64,000 bases of DNA from DATARH01 sp036489765 (GCA_036489765.1 DASXFE010000132.1:62001-126000); one strand, 5' to 3'. Positions 33,992-42,932 are shown, counted from the first letter of the stretch. Numbers and translations are program-made. Notes: generated by a model not told the origin, from the sequence alone.

Positions 33992-34594
33992 TCACCCTTG
34001 CGCGAGGCGGTGGCAGAGATGGGTCAGGACGGGTTCACGGAGCTGCCGGGCGGCCGCCTCGCACGAGACCCAGCGGGTTGCGCGCTTGCCCTTTTCCGGC
34101 CAATCGGGCAGCGCCTCGGTGACTTCGAGCAAATAGACCCAAACCTCGATGATCTGCTTCACGAGCGGGTTCGCGCCCGATTTTTCGGCGCGGTACATGC
34201 CGATCGCCGAGGGCGACACGCGGCCGACCACCCCCGCCTCCTCGAACGCCTCTTTGGCCGCGCTTTCGGAAAAACTCAGATGCGCCGGGATCCGGCCCTT
34301 CGGAATCCCCCATTTCTTCGACCGCTTCTTGCTGATCAGCAGCACCATCGGCTCGGCGTTGCCCTCATAGCGAAACGCGAGGACACCGGATTCGAGCAGC
34401 GGCTCCTGCCCCGGCGGCCGCGGCGGCGCCACCTGCCGCGACCGCACCATCTCGGCGGCCAGCGGGGTCGACACGATATCGGTGGCGAACCCGCGCCACT
34501 TCCGCCCCTTTCCGCCTTTGGCCTGTTTGGTCTTGGGCACGGCGGTCCGGTCGCGCAGGCGGCGGGACTTCGCCGGCTTGATCACCTTGGCCAT
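33992..34594 (-). CDS. NUDIX hydrolase, diphosphoinositol-polyphosphate-phosphohydrolase-like
   Basis: A 200-residue protein with a basic N-terminal tail (KPAKSRRLRDR) and a Nudix domain. The Nudix box is present as WGIPKGRIPAHLS with SAAKEAFEEAGVVG; lysine replaces the usual arginine in REx2EE. The motif and a KKRSKKWGIPKG approach resemble the DIPP subgroup, which splits phosphoanhydride bonds in diphosphoinositol phosphates or dinucleoside polyphosphates. The basic tail could bind nucleic acid. Confidence 0.85.
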   Translation of the reverse strand: MAKVIKPAKSRRLRDRTAVPKTKQAKGGKGRKWRGFATDIVSTPLAAEMVRSRQVAPPRPPGQEPLLESGVLAFRYEGNAEPMVLLISKKRSKKWGIPKGRIPAHLSFSESAAKEAFEEAGVVGRVSPSAIGMYRAEKSGANPLVKQIIEVWVYLLEVTEALPDWPEKGKRATRWVSCEAAARQLREPVLTHLCHRLAQG

Positions 34595-34773
34595 CCGGCC
34601 GCTCCAAGTTGCTGCGCTACTCGTTAGAACAACCCCGTTATGATGCCGTCATAAAATCGTCATCGAAAGACCGTCGACCCGCAGCCGTGACGAACCCTCT
34701 CTCGCAACCGGAAAGAGGGGTTCGCCTCCGGCCCTCACCTCGACGGAAAGGGCGTTGATGCCGTGACGGAAGC

Positions 34774-35145
34774 TCAGTCGAACGTGGCGCGGGTGACGTC
34801 GCGGTCTTTGTCGTAATGGATCGTGATCTTGTCGACCTCGCACAGATTGATCTCGTTCCACACCGCGCTTGAGCTGTCTTCGGTGTAGACCACCTTCAGG
34901 TCCCACTTGCAGGTCTGGACCTTGGGGCTGAAATGGATGTTGACCTTGCTGCCGTCCCCGAGCGCGTGCTTGCCCAGGATGTCGTCCTCCCAATCGTCGG
35001 TCTTGCTCGGCGAAACATAGAGCTCCTTGAGCTCGTAGCCGGTCTTGTTGACGAGGGTGAAATCCTGCTTGGCGCCGTCGGCGGCGGCGGTCGGCTGGGC
35101 AAACCCCAGCATCAACACGGGTAGAGCGTAAAGTGCTTTGTGCAT
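34774..35145 (-). CDS. Small secreted periplasmic protein, unknown function
   Basis: A 123-residue protein with a signal peptide (KALYALPVLMLGFAQPTAAA). The mature part is a small beta fold with DFTLVNKTGYELKELYVSP, a DDWEDDILG motif, two cysteines (VQTCKWDLKV and INLCEVDKI) likely in one disulfide, and a final ITIHYD strand. I recognise this as a common secreted family of proteobacteria whose function is not established; some databases label it wrongly as argininosuccinate lyase. Confidence 0.75.
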   Translation of the reverse strand: MHKALYALPVLMLGFAQPTAAADGAKQDFTLVNKTGYELKELYVSPSKTDDWEDDILGKHALGDGSKVNIHFSPKVQTCKWDLKVVYTEDSSSAVWNEINLCEVDKITIHYDKDRDVTRATFD

Positions 35146-35394
35146 GGGTCACCCGTTGCGATTCGCGCCCTGGTGAGGCCCTCCTTCACCGGGCGCGTTG
35201 CCCATACCTACAGGCGAAATGTTGAACCAGCGTTAACCTCGAATGCCACGACCGCTGTCTCGCGTAGGAATAGTCTCCGGTAACGCCGAAATGAGCGTTT
35301 CACGCGCTCTTTCGGCTTGCCCTCAAAAGCATTACGATGCCCAGAATAAGGGATGCGGCCGGCAAGGCCGCGAATGCAGAGGGGAGGCGGCACC

Positions 35395-36675
35395 ATGAGC
35401 GCATCGTCGCGTCGGGATGTTCTGAAAATCGCCGGAATGGGCGCGGCGGCCGCGGCGCTTTCGCCTTTGGCCGCATGGGCCGATGGGAAGACCATAACCC
35501 TTCTGCACGAAAGCTCGTTTATCAAAACCTTTGACGAATACATGCAGAACACGCTGGCGCCGGCCTACGAAAAGCAGACCGGGGTCAAGGTGGTCTACGA
35601 GATCACCGCCGTCGGCAGCCTGCCGTCACGCGATAGCGCGATCATCGAGACGGGCTCGGGTGCCGATGTGTCGATGCTGGCGCTCCTCTTCCCGTTCCTC
35701 TACCAGGACAAACTGCTGGACGTCAGCGATATCGCCGAAGACATGGGCAAGAAGCAGGGCGGCTGGTACGACGTCGGCAAGGAAGCCGGCATGATCGACG
35801 GCAAGTGGAAGGCGATTCCGTTCTGCAATATCGGTCAGCTGATGAACTGGCGCACCGACTGGTTTGCCGAGATCGGGGTCAAGACCTTCCCCGACACCTG
35901 GGAAGAGCTCTACGAGGTCGGCAAGAAGCTCAAGGCGAAAGACCACCCGTTCGGGTTCGAGCTCGGCCACGGCTTTGGCGACAACCACGGCTGGCTTTAC
36001 CCGCTCCTCTGGTCCTATGGCGGGCACGAGGTCGAGCATGACGGCAAGACGGTCTCGATCGACTCGTCGGAAACCGCCGCCGCGGTCGATTTCGCCCGAA
36101 AGTTCTTCAAGGATTGCCTTTTGGAGGACTGCCTCTCCTGGACCGACGTCAGCAACAACAAGGCCTGGATGGCCGAGCAGATTTCCTGCACCAACAATGC
36201 CGAATCGATCCTGTGGTTTGCCAAGCGCGATTTCCCCGACATCGCCAAGGTCACCGACCAGGCGATGAACCCGCAGGGCCCCAAAGGCCGGTTCCACCTG
36301 ATGAACGCGATCAGCCACGGCATCTTCAATTTCTCGCCCGAGAAGCAGGCGACGCACGATTTTCTTGCCTGGCTGATGGACGAAAAGCAGCTCGGCGCCT
36401 GGTATGCCTCGGCCGACAGCTATTACCAGCCCGTGCTGCACGGCTACGACACCGCCAAGATGTGGGACGTCGAGCCGCGCAACAAACCCTACCGCGACGC
36501 GATGGCGACGGCCCACCTGCCCGGCTGGCCGGCCCCACCCGACCGCCGCCTCGCCGAGGCGATCGCGAAATACGTCGTCATCGACATGTTCGCCAAGGCC
36601 TGTAGCGGCAGCGCAACCAAGGACGTCATCAAGAACGCCGAGGCTCAGCTCAAGGAAATCTACAAGTCCGCGTAG
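35395..36675 (+). CDS. ABC sugar-type extracellular solute-binding protein (Tat-exported)
   Basis: A 426-residue family 1 binding protein. The N-terminus has a twin-arginine motif (SRRDVLK) followed by a hydrophobic run to PLAAWA, so it leaves the cell by Tat. The mature protein has TITLLHESSFIKTFDEY, ADVSMLALLFPFLYQ and a LMNWRTDWFAEIGVK block like those of sugar or polyol binders. ATG 35395 has a GGGGAGG ribosome site. Two MalF/MalG-type permease genes follow; the solute is unknown. Confidence 0.88.
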   Translation: MSASSRRDVLKIAGMGAAAAALSPLAAWADGKTITLLHESSFIKTFDEYMQNTLAPAYEKQTGVKVVYEITAVGSLPSRDSAIIETGSGADVSMLALLFPFLYQDKLLDVSDIAEDMGKKQGGWYDVGKEAGMIDGKWKAIPFCNIGQLMNWRTDWFAEIGVKTFPDTWEELYEVGKKLKAKDHPFGFELGHGFGDNHGWLYPLLWSYGGHEVEHDGKTVSIDSSETAAAVDFARKFFKDCLLEDCLSWTDVSNNKAWMAEQISCTNNAESILWFAKRDFPDIAKVTDQAMNPQGPKGRFHLMNAISHGIFNFSPEKQATHDFLAWLMDEKQLGAWYASADSYYQPVLHGYDTAKMWDVEPRNKPYRDAMATAHLPGWPAPPDRRLAEAIAKYVVIDMFAKACSGSATKDVIKNAEAQLKEIYKSA

Positions 36676-36705
36676 GGATAATCGGATGAGGCCCGCTTCT
36701 TTCCT

Positions 36706-36784
36706 CGTCATTCCCGCGAAAGCGGGAATCCAGGGCAAACGCTCCGTCGCACGCCCCTGGACCCCCGCCTTCGCGGGGGTGACG
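36706..36784. repeat. REP-like inverted repeat, family D
   Basis: The sequence runs from CGTCATTCCCGCGAAAGCGGGAA, through an inner CCAGGG/CCCTGG pair, to CCCCCGCCTTCGCGGGGGTGACG. Each end is itself a hairpin (CCCGCGAAAGCGGG; CCCCCGCCTTCGCGGGGG) and the whole is an inverted repeat. It lies between the binding-protein gene and the permease genes of one ABC operon. This type is widespread in alpha- and betaproteobacterial genomes. Confidence 0.85.
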
Positions 36785-36842
36785 GCTGGAAGGAAGGTCA
36801 TCCTACCTAAGCGGCAAGAACTCTAAGGCCGAGGGCACGCAG

Positions 36843-37781
36843 ATGGCCGTCCGCACCGAACCTATCGTCGCCGTCCGCGGCCATGCGCGCCGGCGCGTCT
36901 CGCTCGGCGAATGGCTCGACCGCGGCAGCGTCTTCAGCTGGCTGATGATGGCGCCGCCGATCCTCTTCCTGGCGGCGCTTGTCGGCTATCCGTTCTTCTA
37001 CGGGATCGCTTTGAGCCTCGAAAACCGGATGGTCGCCCACACGGGCACCTTCGCGGGGCTCGGCAACTTCATCCACGACGCGCACGACCAGGTGTTCTGG
37101 CAGGTGCTCGCCAACACCTTCATCTACACCGCCGCCGCGACGGTCCTGAAGATGATCCTCGGCCTTGGCCTCGCGCTGGCGATGAACCAGCAGTTCCGGA
37201 TGAAGAATATCGTCCGGGCGTTGCTGCTTCTGCCGTTCATCGTGCCGACCGTGCTCAGCACGATCGCGTGGATGTGGATGCTCGACCCCGCGTTCAGCGT
37301 CGTCAACCGCGTCCTCGTCGATCTCGGCTGGCCAAAACCGGGGCCCTCCTGGCTCGGCAACCCGATCCTCGCGATGTGCTCGATCATCGTGATCAACACC
37401 TGGCGCGGGTTGCCGTTTTACGGGATCACCCTTCTCGCCGGGCTCCAGACCGTACCGATCGAGCTGTACGAGGCGGCGACGATCGACGGCGCCGGCGCCT
37501 GGCAGCGCTTCCGCTTTGTCACCCTGCCGATCCTGCAGCCGATCATCCTGATCGTGACGCTATTCTCGGTGATCTTCACCTTTGCCGATTTCCAGCTCGT
37601 CTACGTCCTGACCCACGGCGGGCCGCAGAACGCCACCAACCTGCTCGCGACCTATGCGTTCGACATCGGCATGGGCGCGGGACAGCTCGGGCTCGGTGCC
37701 TCGGTGGCATTGACGATGCTGCCGGCGCTGGCGCTGTTGATCGTCGCGATCTCGCTCTATCTCAGAAAGAAGGACGCATGA
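36843..37781 (+). CDS. ABC sugar transporter permease (MalF/UgpA-like)
   Basis: A 312-residue permease with six or more membrane helices. It has the RGSVFSWLMMAPPILFLAALVGYPFFYGIALSLENR start and the EAA loop as ELYEAATIDGAGAWQRFRFVTLPIL near residue 205, the contact for the ATPase. It partners the next gene, whose ATG overlaps its TGA. No ATPase gene is next to the pair. Confidence 0.92.
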   Translation: MAVRTEPIVAVRGHARRRVSLGEWLDRGSVFSWLMMAPPILFLAALVGYPFFYGIALSLENRMVAHTGTFAGLGNFIHDAHDQVFWQVLANTFIYTAAATVLKMILGLGLALAMNQQFRMKNIVRALLLLPFIVPTVLSTIAWMWMLDPAFSVVNRVLVDLGWPKPGPSWLGNPILAMCSIIVINTWRGLPFYGITLLAGLQTVPIELYEAATIDGAGAWQRFRFVTLPILQPIILIVTLFSVIFTFADFQLVYVLTHGGPQNATNLLATYAFDIGMGAGQLGLGASVALTMLPALALLIVAISLYLRKKDA

Positions 37782-38623
37782 TCACCGGCCAGGGCCCGAT
37801 TCGGCGGACGGTGCAAGTGTGGGCACCGGTCCTCATCTTTCTGCTGATCACGCTCTTGCCGTTCTATTGGATGGCGATCACGTCGATCAAACCGAACAGC
37901 GAGCTTTACAGCACTCACACCAACCCGCTGCTCGTCCACGCGCCGACCTTGAAGCATTTTATCGACCTGTTCCGCACCACGAACTTCCTGTTGTGGACGT
38001 GGAACACCATGGTCGTCGCGGTCGTCTCGACGGCGATCTCACTGGTGCTCGGCACGATGCTCGCCTACCCGCTCGCCCGGATCAATTTCCCCGGCGCCGG
38101 GCTCATCGCCATCGGGGTCGCCGCGGTCTATCTCGTGCCGCAGCCGCTGCTCTTCATCCCGCTTGCCGACATCATCAACCAGCTCGGCCTCGGCAACACG
38201 CTCACCTCGGTGATCCTGACCTATCCGACGATGCTGGTGCCCTTTGTCGCGTGGCTGCTGCTCGGCTACTTCAAGACCGTTCCGATGGAACTCGAAGAGG
38301 CCGCCCGCATAGACGGCGCCAGCCGGATGCAGACGATGCGCCGGATCTTCCTGCCGCTCTGCACCCCGGGCTTCATCTCGGCCGGCATCTTCGCCTTCAC
38401 CCTGGCGCAGAACGAATTCCTCTACGCCCTCATCTTCCTGACCAAAACCACGGTCCGCACCGTCCCGGTCGGCGTCATCTCCGAGCTGATCAAGGGCGAC
38501 GTCTTCTACTGGGGGCAGCTGATGGCCGCCGCGCTTCTCGGCTCCGTCCCGGTGGCGATCATCTATTCCTTCTTCGTCGAGCACTACGTCGCGGGCCTGA
38601 CCTCGGGCGCGGTCAAGGGTTGA
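37778..38623 (+). CDS. ABC sugar transporter permease (MalG/UgpE-like)
   Basis: A 281-residue permease. It starts at ATG 37778, overlapping the previous stop (ATGA), and shows LPFYWMAITSIKPNSELY, several helices and the EAA loop ELEEAARIDGASRMQTMRRIFLPLCTPG near residue 185. Together with the preceding gene it forms the membrane channel for the solute bound by the Tat-exported binding protein. The ATPase must come from elsewhere in the genome. Confidence 0.92.
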   Translation: MITGQGPIRRTVQVWAPVLIFLLITLLPFYWMAITSIKPNSELYSTHTNPLLVHAPTLKHFIDLFRTTNFLLWTWNTMVVAVVSTAISLVLGTMLAYPLARINFPGAGLIAIGVAAVYLVPQPLLFIPLADIINQLGLGNTLTSVILTYPTMLVPFVAWLLLGYFKTVPMELEEAARIDGASRMQTMRRIFLPLCTPGFISAGIFAFTLAQNEFLYALIFLTKTTVRTVPVGVISELIKGDVFYWGQLMAAALLGSVPVAIIYSFFVEHYVAGLTSGAVKG

Positions 38624-38743
38624 GCCGCCCGCCGCAAAGCCGATTTGCCGCAACGCAGCCTTGCCCCCATTCGGTATGGTAGGTTTCCCGCCAAAGGCGG
38701 GATGCGGAAAGAGCCTGCAGCATCAGGTGAGGAGACGGCGCGT

Positions 38744-39757
38744 ATGCCATTGACCCGCAGGGAATTCGGTTTGGCCGCGCTGGCCGCCGGGGCGCTGGCC
38801 GCGACCCCGGCTCGCGCCGCCGACAAGATTCATATCGGCATCCTCCCGCTCGCCTCGCACTCGCCGACCTTCATCGCCCTCGCCAAGGGCTATTTCACCG
38901 AAGCCGGGCTCGACGCCGAGTTCGTGACCTTCGAGGCGTCGGAGCCGATGGCGGTGGCGATCGCATCGGGCGATGTCGATTTCGGCGTGACCGCGATCAC
39001 CGGCGCGCTGATCGCCCTCGCCGGCAAGGGCGTCGTCAAGGTGATCGGCGGGGCGCTTGAAGAGGCGCCGGGGATCGAGGGCGAAAAGATCCTCGTATCG
39101 AAAAAGGCGCATGACGAGGGCATCACGACCCCGGCGCAGCTCAAGGGCCGCATCTTCGGCATCACCACGGCCGGGTCGTCGTTCCAGTACATGGCGCACA
39201 AGATCGCGCAGAAGGAAGGGTTTCCGGATTCGGCGATGGAACTGAAGCCGCTGCAAAAGGTGCCTGTGGTCATCGCGGCGCTCAAAAGCGGGCAGATCGA
39301 CGCCTGGTCGATCCAGCCCAATATCGCCGACAACCTGGCGAAGACGGGCGATGCGTTTGTGATCGGCAAGATCTCCGACTACGCGCCCGATTACCAGGTG
39401 ACGACGGTCTTCACCTCGACCGTGAACATCTCGAAGAAACCCGATCTCGTGAAGCGGTATCTCGCCGCCTATTCGAAGGGCGTTGCGGATTACAACGCCG
39501 CGCTCGTCGAGAAGACGATGGATGAGAAGGACGTCGCCGCGATCGTCGCGATCATCCACAAATACGTCTATGCCTCGACGCCATCGGAGAAGGCAGACCC
39601 GATGATCCGCGCCGGGGCGATGCGCATCGCCCCCGACGCCCGCCTCAACCTTGCCAGCGTCAAGGACCAGCTCGACTGGTTCAAGAGCGAGAAAATGGTG
39701 CCGGCGGATGCCTCGATCGAGAAGCTCGTCGATACGAGTTTTGTGAAGACTGACTAG
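38744..39757 (+). CDS. ABC substrate-binding protein, NMT1/SsuA-like
   Basis: A 337-residue binding protein of the NMT1/THI5-like (nitrate, taurine, sulfonate, pyrimidine) group. A Tat-like leader (TRREFGLAALAAGALAATPARAA) is followed by IHIGILPLASHSPTFIALAKGYF and SGDVDFGVTA, the typical ligand-pocket strands. ATG 38744 has a GGTGAGGAG site. A CCCGCC-AAA-GGCGGG hairpin lies in the leader at 38687-38701. The partner ATPase and permease follow after a family C repeat. Confidence 0.87.
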   Translation: MPLTRREFGLAALAAGALAATPARAADKIHIGILPLASHSPTFIALAKGYFTEAGLDAEFVTFEASEPMAVAIASGDVDFGVTAITGALIALAGKGVVKVIGGALEEAPGIEGEKILVSKKAHDEGITTPAQLKGRIFGITTAGSSFQYMAHKIAQKEGFPDSAMELKPLQKVPVVIAALKSGQIDAWSIQPNIADNLAKTGDAFVIGKISDYAPDYQVTTVFTSTVNISKKPDLVKRYLAAYSKGVADYNAALVEKTMDEKDVAAIVAIIHKYVYASTPSEKADPMIRAGAMRIAPDARLNLASVKDQLDWFKSEKMVPADASIEKLVDTSFVKTD

Positions 39758-39770
39758 TGCCGCACTTCGT

Positions 39771-39870
39771 TGTCGTTGCGAGGAGCCGAAGGCGACGCGG
39801 CAATGCCGGGCCACAGGAGACCTCTCCGCCCGAGATTGCTGCGGCGCCCGACGGGCGCCTCGCAATGACA
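39771..39870. repeat. Inverted-repeat intergenic element, family C copy 2
   Basis: Begins TGTCGTTGCGAGGAGCCG and ends GGCGCCTCGCAATGACA; the ends are inverted complements. Same family as 14427-14521. An inner GCGCCCGACGGGCGC hairpin is visible. It lies inside an ABC operon, between binding-protein and ATPase genes. Confidence 0.82.
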
Positions 39871-39890
39871 ATTCACCAGAGGCGGCACTA

Positions 39891-40661
39891 ATGCGCGTCA
39901 CCATCGACGGCATCAGCCACGATTACGGCAGGACACACGTTCTCCGCGACATCGCGCTGACGATCGACGAGGGCGAGATCGTCGCGGTGATCGGGCCCTC
40001 GGGATGCGGAAAGTCAACGCTGTTGCGCTTTATCGGCGGCCTCGAGCGGCCGGATCGCGGGCGCGTCCTGCTGTCCGGCGAGCCGCCGACGGGTTCGCTC
40101 AATCCGCTCACCTACATCTTCCAGGATTTCGCGCTGCTGCCGTGGCGGACCGTCGAGGGCAACGTACGGCTGGTGCTCGAAGACCACGGCATCGGCGAGC
40201 GGGCCACGCGCGAGATCGTCGACGACGTGCTCGCCCGCACGGGACTCTCGGACTTTCGCACCGCCTGGCCGCGCCAGCTTTCCGGCGGGATGAAGCAGCG
40301 CGTCGCGATCGCCCGTGCGCTGAGCGTGCGCCCGGCGGTAATGCTGATGGACGAGCCGCTGTCGTCGCTCGACGCGCAGACCCGCGAGCTGCTGATGGAC
40401 GATCTCGTCGAATTATGGGCGCGCGAGCGGTTTTCGGCCTGCTACGTGACGCACAACCTTGCCGAGGCGGTGCGGCTCGGGCATCGCATCATCGTGCTGT
40501 CGCGGCGGCCCGGCACGATCCGCGAGGAGATCGCGATCGACATCCCGCTCGCCGAGCGTGCCGGCCGCCCCGCCGAGCTCGACGGGGTCCAGCGCCAGGT
40601 GTGGACGCTCCTGCGCGAAGAGGCCCGAGAGGCCGACCGCGAGCTGACCGATGCCGCCTGA
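39891..40661 (+). CDS. ABC transporter ATPase, SsuB/TauB-like
   Basis: A 256-residue ATPase with Walker A GPSGCGKST, the Q-loop YIFQDFALLPWRTV typical of the nitrate/taurine/sulfonate group, signature LSGGMKQR, Walker B VMLMDEPLSSLD and H-loop YVTHNLAEA. It energises uptake with the permease whose ATG lies 11 bases inside its 3' end. Confidence 0.93.
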   Translation: MRVTIDGISHDYGRTHVLRDIALTIDEGEIVAVIGPSGCGKSTLLRFIGGLERPDRGRVLLSGEPPTGSLNPLTYIFQDFALLPWRTVEGNVRLVLEDHGIGERATREIVDDVLARTGLSDFRTAWPRQLSGGMKQRVAIARALSVRPAVMLMDEPLSSLDAQTRELLMDDLVELWARERFSACYVTHNLAEAVRLGHRIIVLSRRPGTIREEIAIDIPLAERAGRPAELDGVQRQVWTLLREEAREADRELTDAA

Positions 40662-41463
40662 CGCGGTTTCGGCTGCCGCCGCCCGCGCCGTCCCGTTCCG
40701 CGGCGGCGGGTTTCGCCCGCGGCGGATCTGGATCATCGGGCCGATCGTCTTCGTGGTGCTGATCCTCTTGTGGCAAGCGGGTTCGCAGACCGGGGTCATC
40801 AGCGATGTCGCGCTGCCGTCGCCCGTCGCGGTGTTCGGCGCATTTCATGATCTGGTCGCGACGGGGATGCTGTGGAAGCATCTCGGCGCGAGCCTCTATC
40901 GGCTCGTCGTCGGCTGGACGCTCGGCACGCTGTTGGGGGTTGCGATCGGGCTGTCGATCGGATTGTTCTCGCTTGCGCGGGCCGGGCTCGTGCCGCTCGT
41001 CTCGGCAGCGTTCCCGATCCCGAAAATCGCCCTCCTGCCGCTCTTCGTGATCTGGTTCGGCACCGGAGAAGGGTCGAAGGTGGCGACGATCCTCTTCGGC
41101 ACGCTGTTCCCGACCGTCGTCGCGACCTACGGCGGGATCGACAATGTCGATCGCAACCTCATCCGCATGGGCCAGTCCTTCGGCCTCAAATGGCTGTCGA
41201 TCGTGCGCAAGATCGTTATCCCCGGCGCCTTGCCGGCGATCCTCTCGGGGTTCCGCATCTCGGCGTCGATCGCCGTGGTGCTGCTCGTCGCGGCCGAGAT
41301 GATCGGCGCCCAATACGGCATCGGCGCCTATATCCTCGAGGCAGGCGCCCTCTTCGCCACCGACCAGCTCATCGCCGGCGTCGCGATCCTGTCGGGGCTC
41401 GGCCTCGTGATTGGCTGGCTGATCGGCCGCGCCGAGCGCCATTTCCTCGACTGGCGCACTTAA
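40651..41463 (+). CDS. ABC transporter permease, SsuC/TauC-like
   Basis: A 270-residue permease with about six helices. It shows ALPSPVAVFGAFHDLVATGMLWKHLGASLYRLVVGW, the classic start of the SsuC group, then IPKIALLPLFVIWFGTGEGSK and the EAA-type loop around IRMGQSFGLKWLSIVRKIVIPGALPAI. It completes the SsuABC-like set. An SsuD-like monooxygenase gene 2.7 kb downstream hints at a sulfonate, but pyrimidine precursors or other small molecules are equally possible. Confidence 0.92.
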   Translation: MPPDAVSAAAARAVPFRGGGFRPRRIWIIGPIVFVVLILLWQAGSQTGVISDVALPSPVAVFGAFHDLVATGMLWKHLGASLYRLVVGWTLGTLLGVAIGLSIGLFSLARAGLVPLVSAAFPIPKIALLPLFVIWFGTGEGSKVATILFGTLFPTVVATYGGIDNVDRNLIRMGQSFGLKWLSIVRKIVIPGALPAILSGFRISASIAVVLLVAAEMIGAQYGIGAYILEAGALFATDQLIAGVAILSGLGLVIGWLIGRAERHFLDWRT

Positions 41464-41464
41464 A

Positions 41465-41530
41465 GGGCGCCGGGCGTCTCGCCCGCGTCTTGACGAAAAC
41501 CTGCGGGCGGGACACCCGCGCTCCTTTGCT
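41465..41530. repeat. Palindromic interspersed repeat, family A copy 2
   Basis: Carries CGGGCGTCTCGCCCGCGTC, then TGCGGGCGGGACACCCGCGCTCCTTTGCT. It matches the copy at 4008-4070 in both halves and in the CTCCTTTGCT tail. It lies just after the permease stop, in a terminator-like place. Confidence 0.72.
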
Positions 41531-41587
41531 TTCCACGATGGCGCACTTCGCCCTAGAGTTGGCAAAACACTCGGGAGGAGACGGGCA

Positions 41588-42595
41588 ATGAAGATGCGTC
41601 TCGCGATCGCGCTGCTGCTGGCTGGCTTCGCTCCCGCAATCGCCGCCGACATGCCGTCGATCGATCTGCCGCGGGGGCCTTATGCCACCGGGGTGAAGTT
41701 CGGCGAGTTGCCGGCGAACCATCCGTGGGGCGGGGTCATCGCGGCGACGCCGGGGGTCGACGGCAAGAGCATCTGGGCGTTCGAGCGCTGCGGCGGCGAT
41801 TGCCTGAAAAGCCCCGACCTCCCGCCGGTCCTCCATTTCGACGCGAGCGGCAAGTTGCTCGCCAGCTTCGGCGCCGGGATGTTCGTCTTCCCGCATGGCA
41901 TCGCGCTCGACAAACAGGGCAACGTCTATGTCGCCGATGCCGACGGCAAGAACGGCAAGGGTGATGTCGTCGTCAAGTTCAGCCCCGAAGGCAAGGTGTT
42001 GATGACGCTCGGCCATCCCGGCATGCCGGGCAGCGCCGAGGGGTATTTCGACAAGCCGACCTCGGTCGCGATCGCGCCCGACGGCACGATCTTCGTCGCC
42101 GACGGGCATGGGCCCGGCTCGAACGCGCGGATCGTCAAGATCTCGGCCGACGGCAAGTGGCTCAAGACCTGGGGCAAGGAGGGAAAAGGCCAGGGCGAGT
42201 TCGACGTGCCGCACGGCATCGCGCTCGACAGCCAGGGCCGCGTCTTTGTCGCCGACCGCTCGAACAGCCGCATCCAGATCTTCGACCAGGACGGCAAGTT
42301 CCTAGCCGAGTGGCGGCAATTCGGCCGCCCGAGCGCCGTCTTTATCGACAAGGACGACACGCTCTACGTCGCCGACTCGCAGACCGAAGACAAGACGGGC
42401 TGCACCCCCGACCCCGGCTGCCGCCGCGGCATCCGCATCGGCAGCGCCAAGGACGGCACGGTCAAATACTTCATCCCCCGCGCCAACCCGCCGGCCGATC
42501 TGTCGGGCGGCGAAGGCGTCGCGGCGGATGCTGACGGAAATGTGATCGGCGCGGAGAATGTCGGCAAAGGGCTGCGGAAATACGCGAAGCAGTAG
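41588..42595 (+). CDS. Secreted NHL-repeat beta-propeller protein
   Basis: A 335-residue protein with a signal peptide (RLAIALLLAGFAPAIAA). It then has several NHL blades: FPHGIALDKQGNVYVADAD, KPTSVAIAPDGTIFVADGH, VPHGIALDSQGRVFVADRS and RPSAVFIDKDDTLYVADS. Two cysteine pairs (CGGDC; CTPDPGC) may form disulfides. The order of blades resembles the peptidyl-amidating lyase-like NHL proteins, but enzymatic residues could not be confirmed. It is exported and probably binds a ligand or acts as a lactonase-like enzyme. Confidence 0.82.
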   Translation: MKMRLAIALLLAGFAPAIAADMPSIDLPRGPYATGVKFGELPANHPWGGVIAATPGVDGKSIWAFERCGGDCLKSPDLPPVLHFDASGKLLASFGAGMFVFPHGIALDKQGNVYVADADGKNGKGDVVVKFSPEGKVLMTLGHPGMPGSAEGYFDKPTSVAIAPDGTIFVADGHGPGSNARIVKISADGKWLKTWGKEGKGQGEFDVPHGIALDSQGRVFVADRSNSRIQIFDQDGKFLAEWRQFGRPSAVFIDKDDTLYVADSQTEDKTGCTPDPGCRRGIRIGSAKDGTVKYFIPRANPPADLSGGEGVAADADGNVIGAENVGKGLRKYAKQ

Positions 42596-42731
42596 CCGCC
42601 CGCCGCTACCTTCCCGTCAGGTGCGTCAGTTTGAGGCATTCCTTACACAAACCTGACACGCGACCTTCTCAAGGAACGCCCCGGCAACGGCGTTGTTTTG
42701 TACGCTGGGGGACATTCGGATCGTGGATGAG

Positions 42732-42932
42732 ATGTCGCTGTCTGCAATGACGGGCGAGTCAAAGCGCTGGCGGGACATGGCCGAAGAGGCCCGTGCCAAA
42801 GGCGAAGCGATGAAGGACGAGGTCGCGCGGCGTACCATGAAAAAGGTCGCCGAGGTCTACGACCGCCTGGCGGGGCGCGGGGATAACCCGCCTCCGCTGG
42901 CCAAAGTACCAGAGCAAGGCGCCGGCCGCTAA
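42732..42932 (+). CDS. Small helical protein, unknown function
   Basis: A 66-residue charged, helical protein. The pattern ESKRWRDMAEEARAKGEAM and a later KKVAEVYDRLAGR is typical of small alphaproteobacterial proteins in which a W-R-x-A-E start is followed by a Y-D-x-L-A end; no function is known. ATG 42732 was chosen because an earlier TTG in frame adds a hydrophobic segment not seen in relatives. Confidence 0.6.
   Translation: MSLSAMTGESKRWRDMAEEARAKGEAMKDEVARRTMKKVAEVYDRLAGRGDNPPPLAKVPEQGAGR

Noticed and set aside
38641..38743. Riboswitch in the leader of the NMT1/SsuA-like gene
   Set aside because: The leader has a CCCGCC/GGCGGG hairpin but not the conserved core of a TPP, cobalamin or other known riboswitch.
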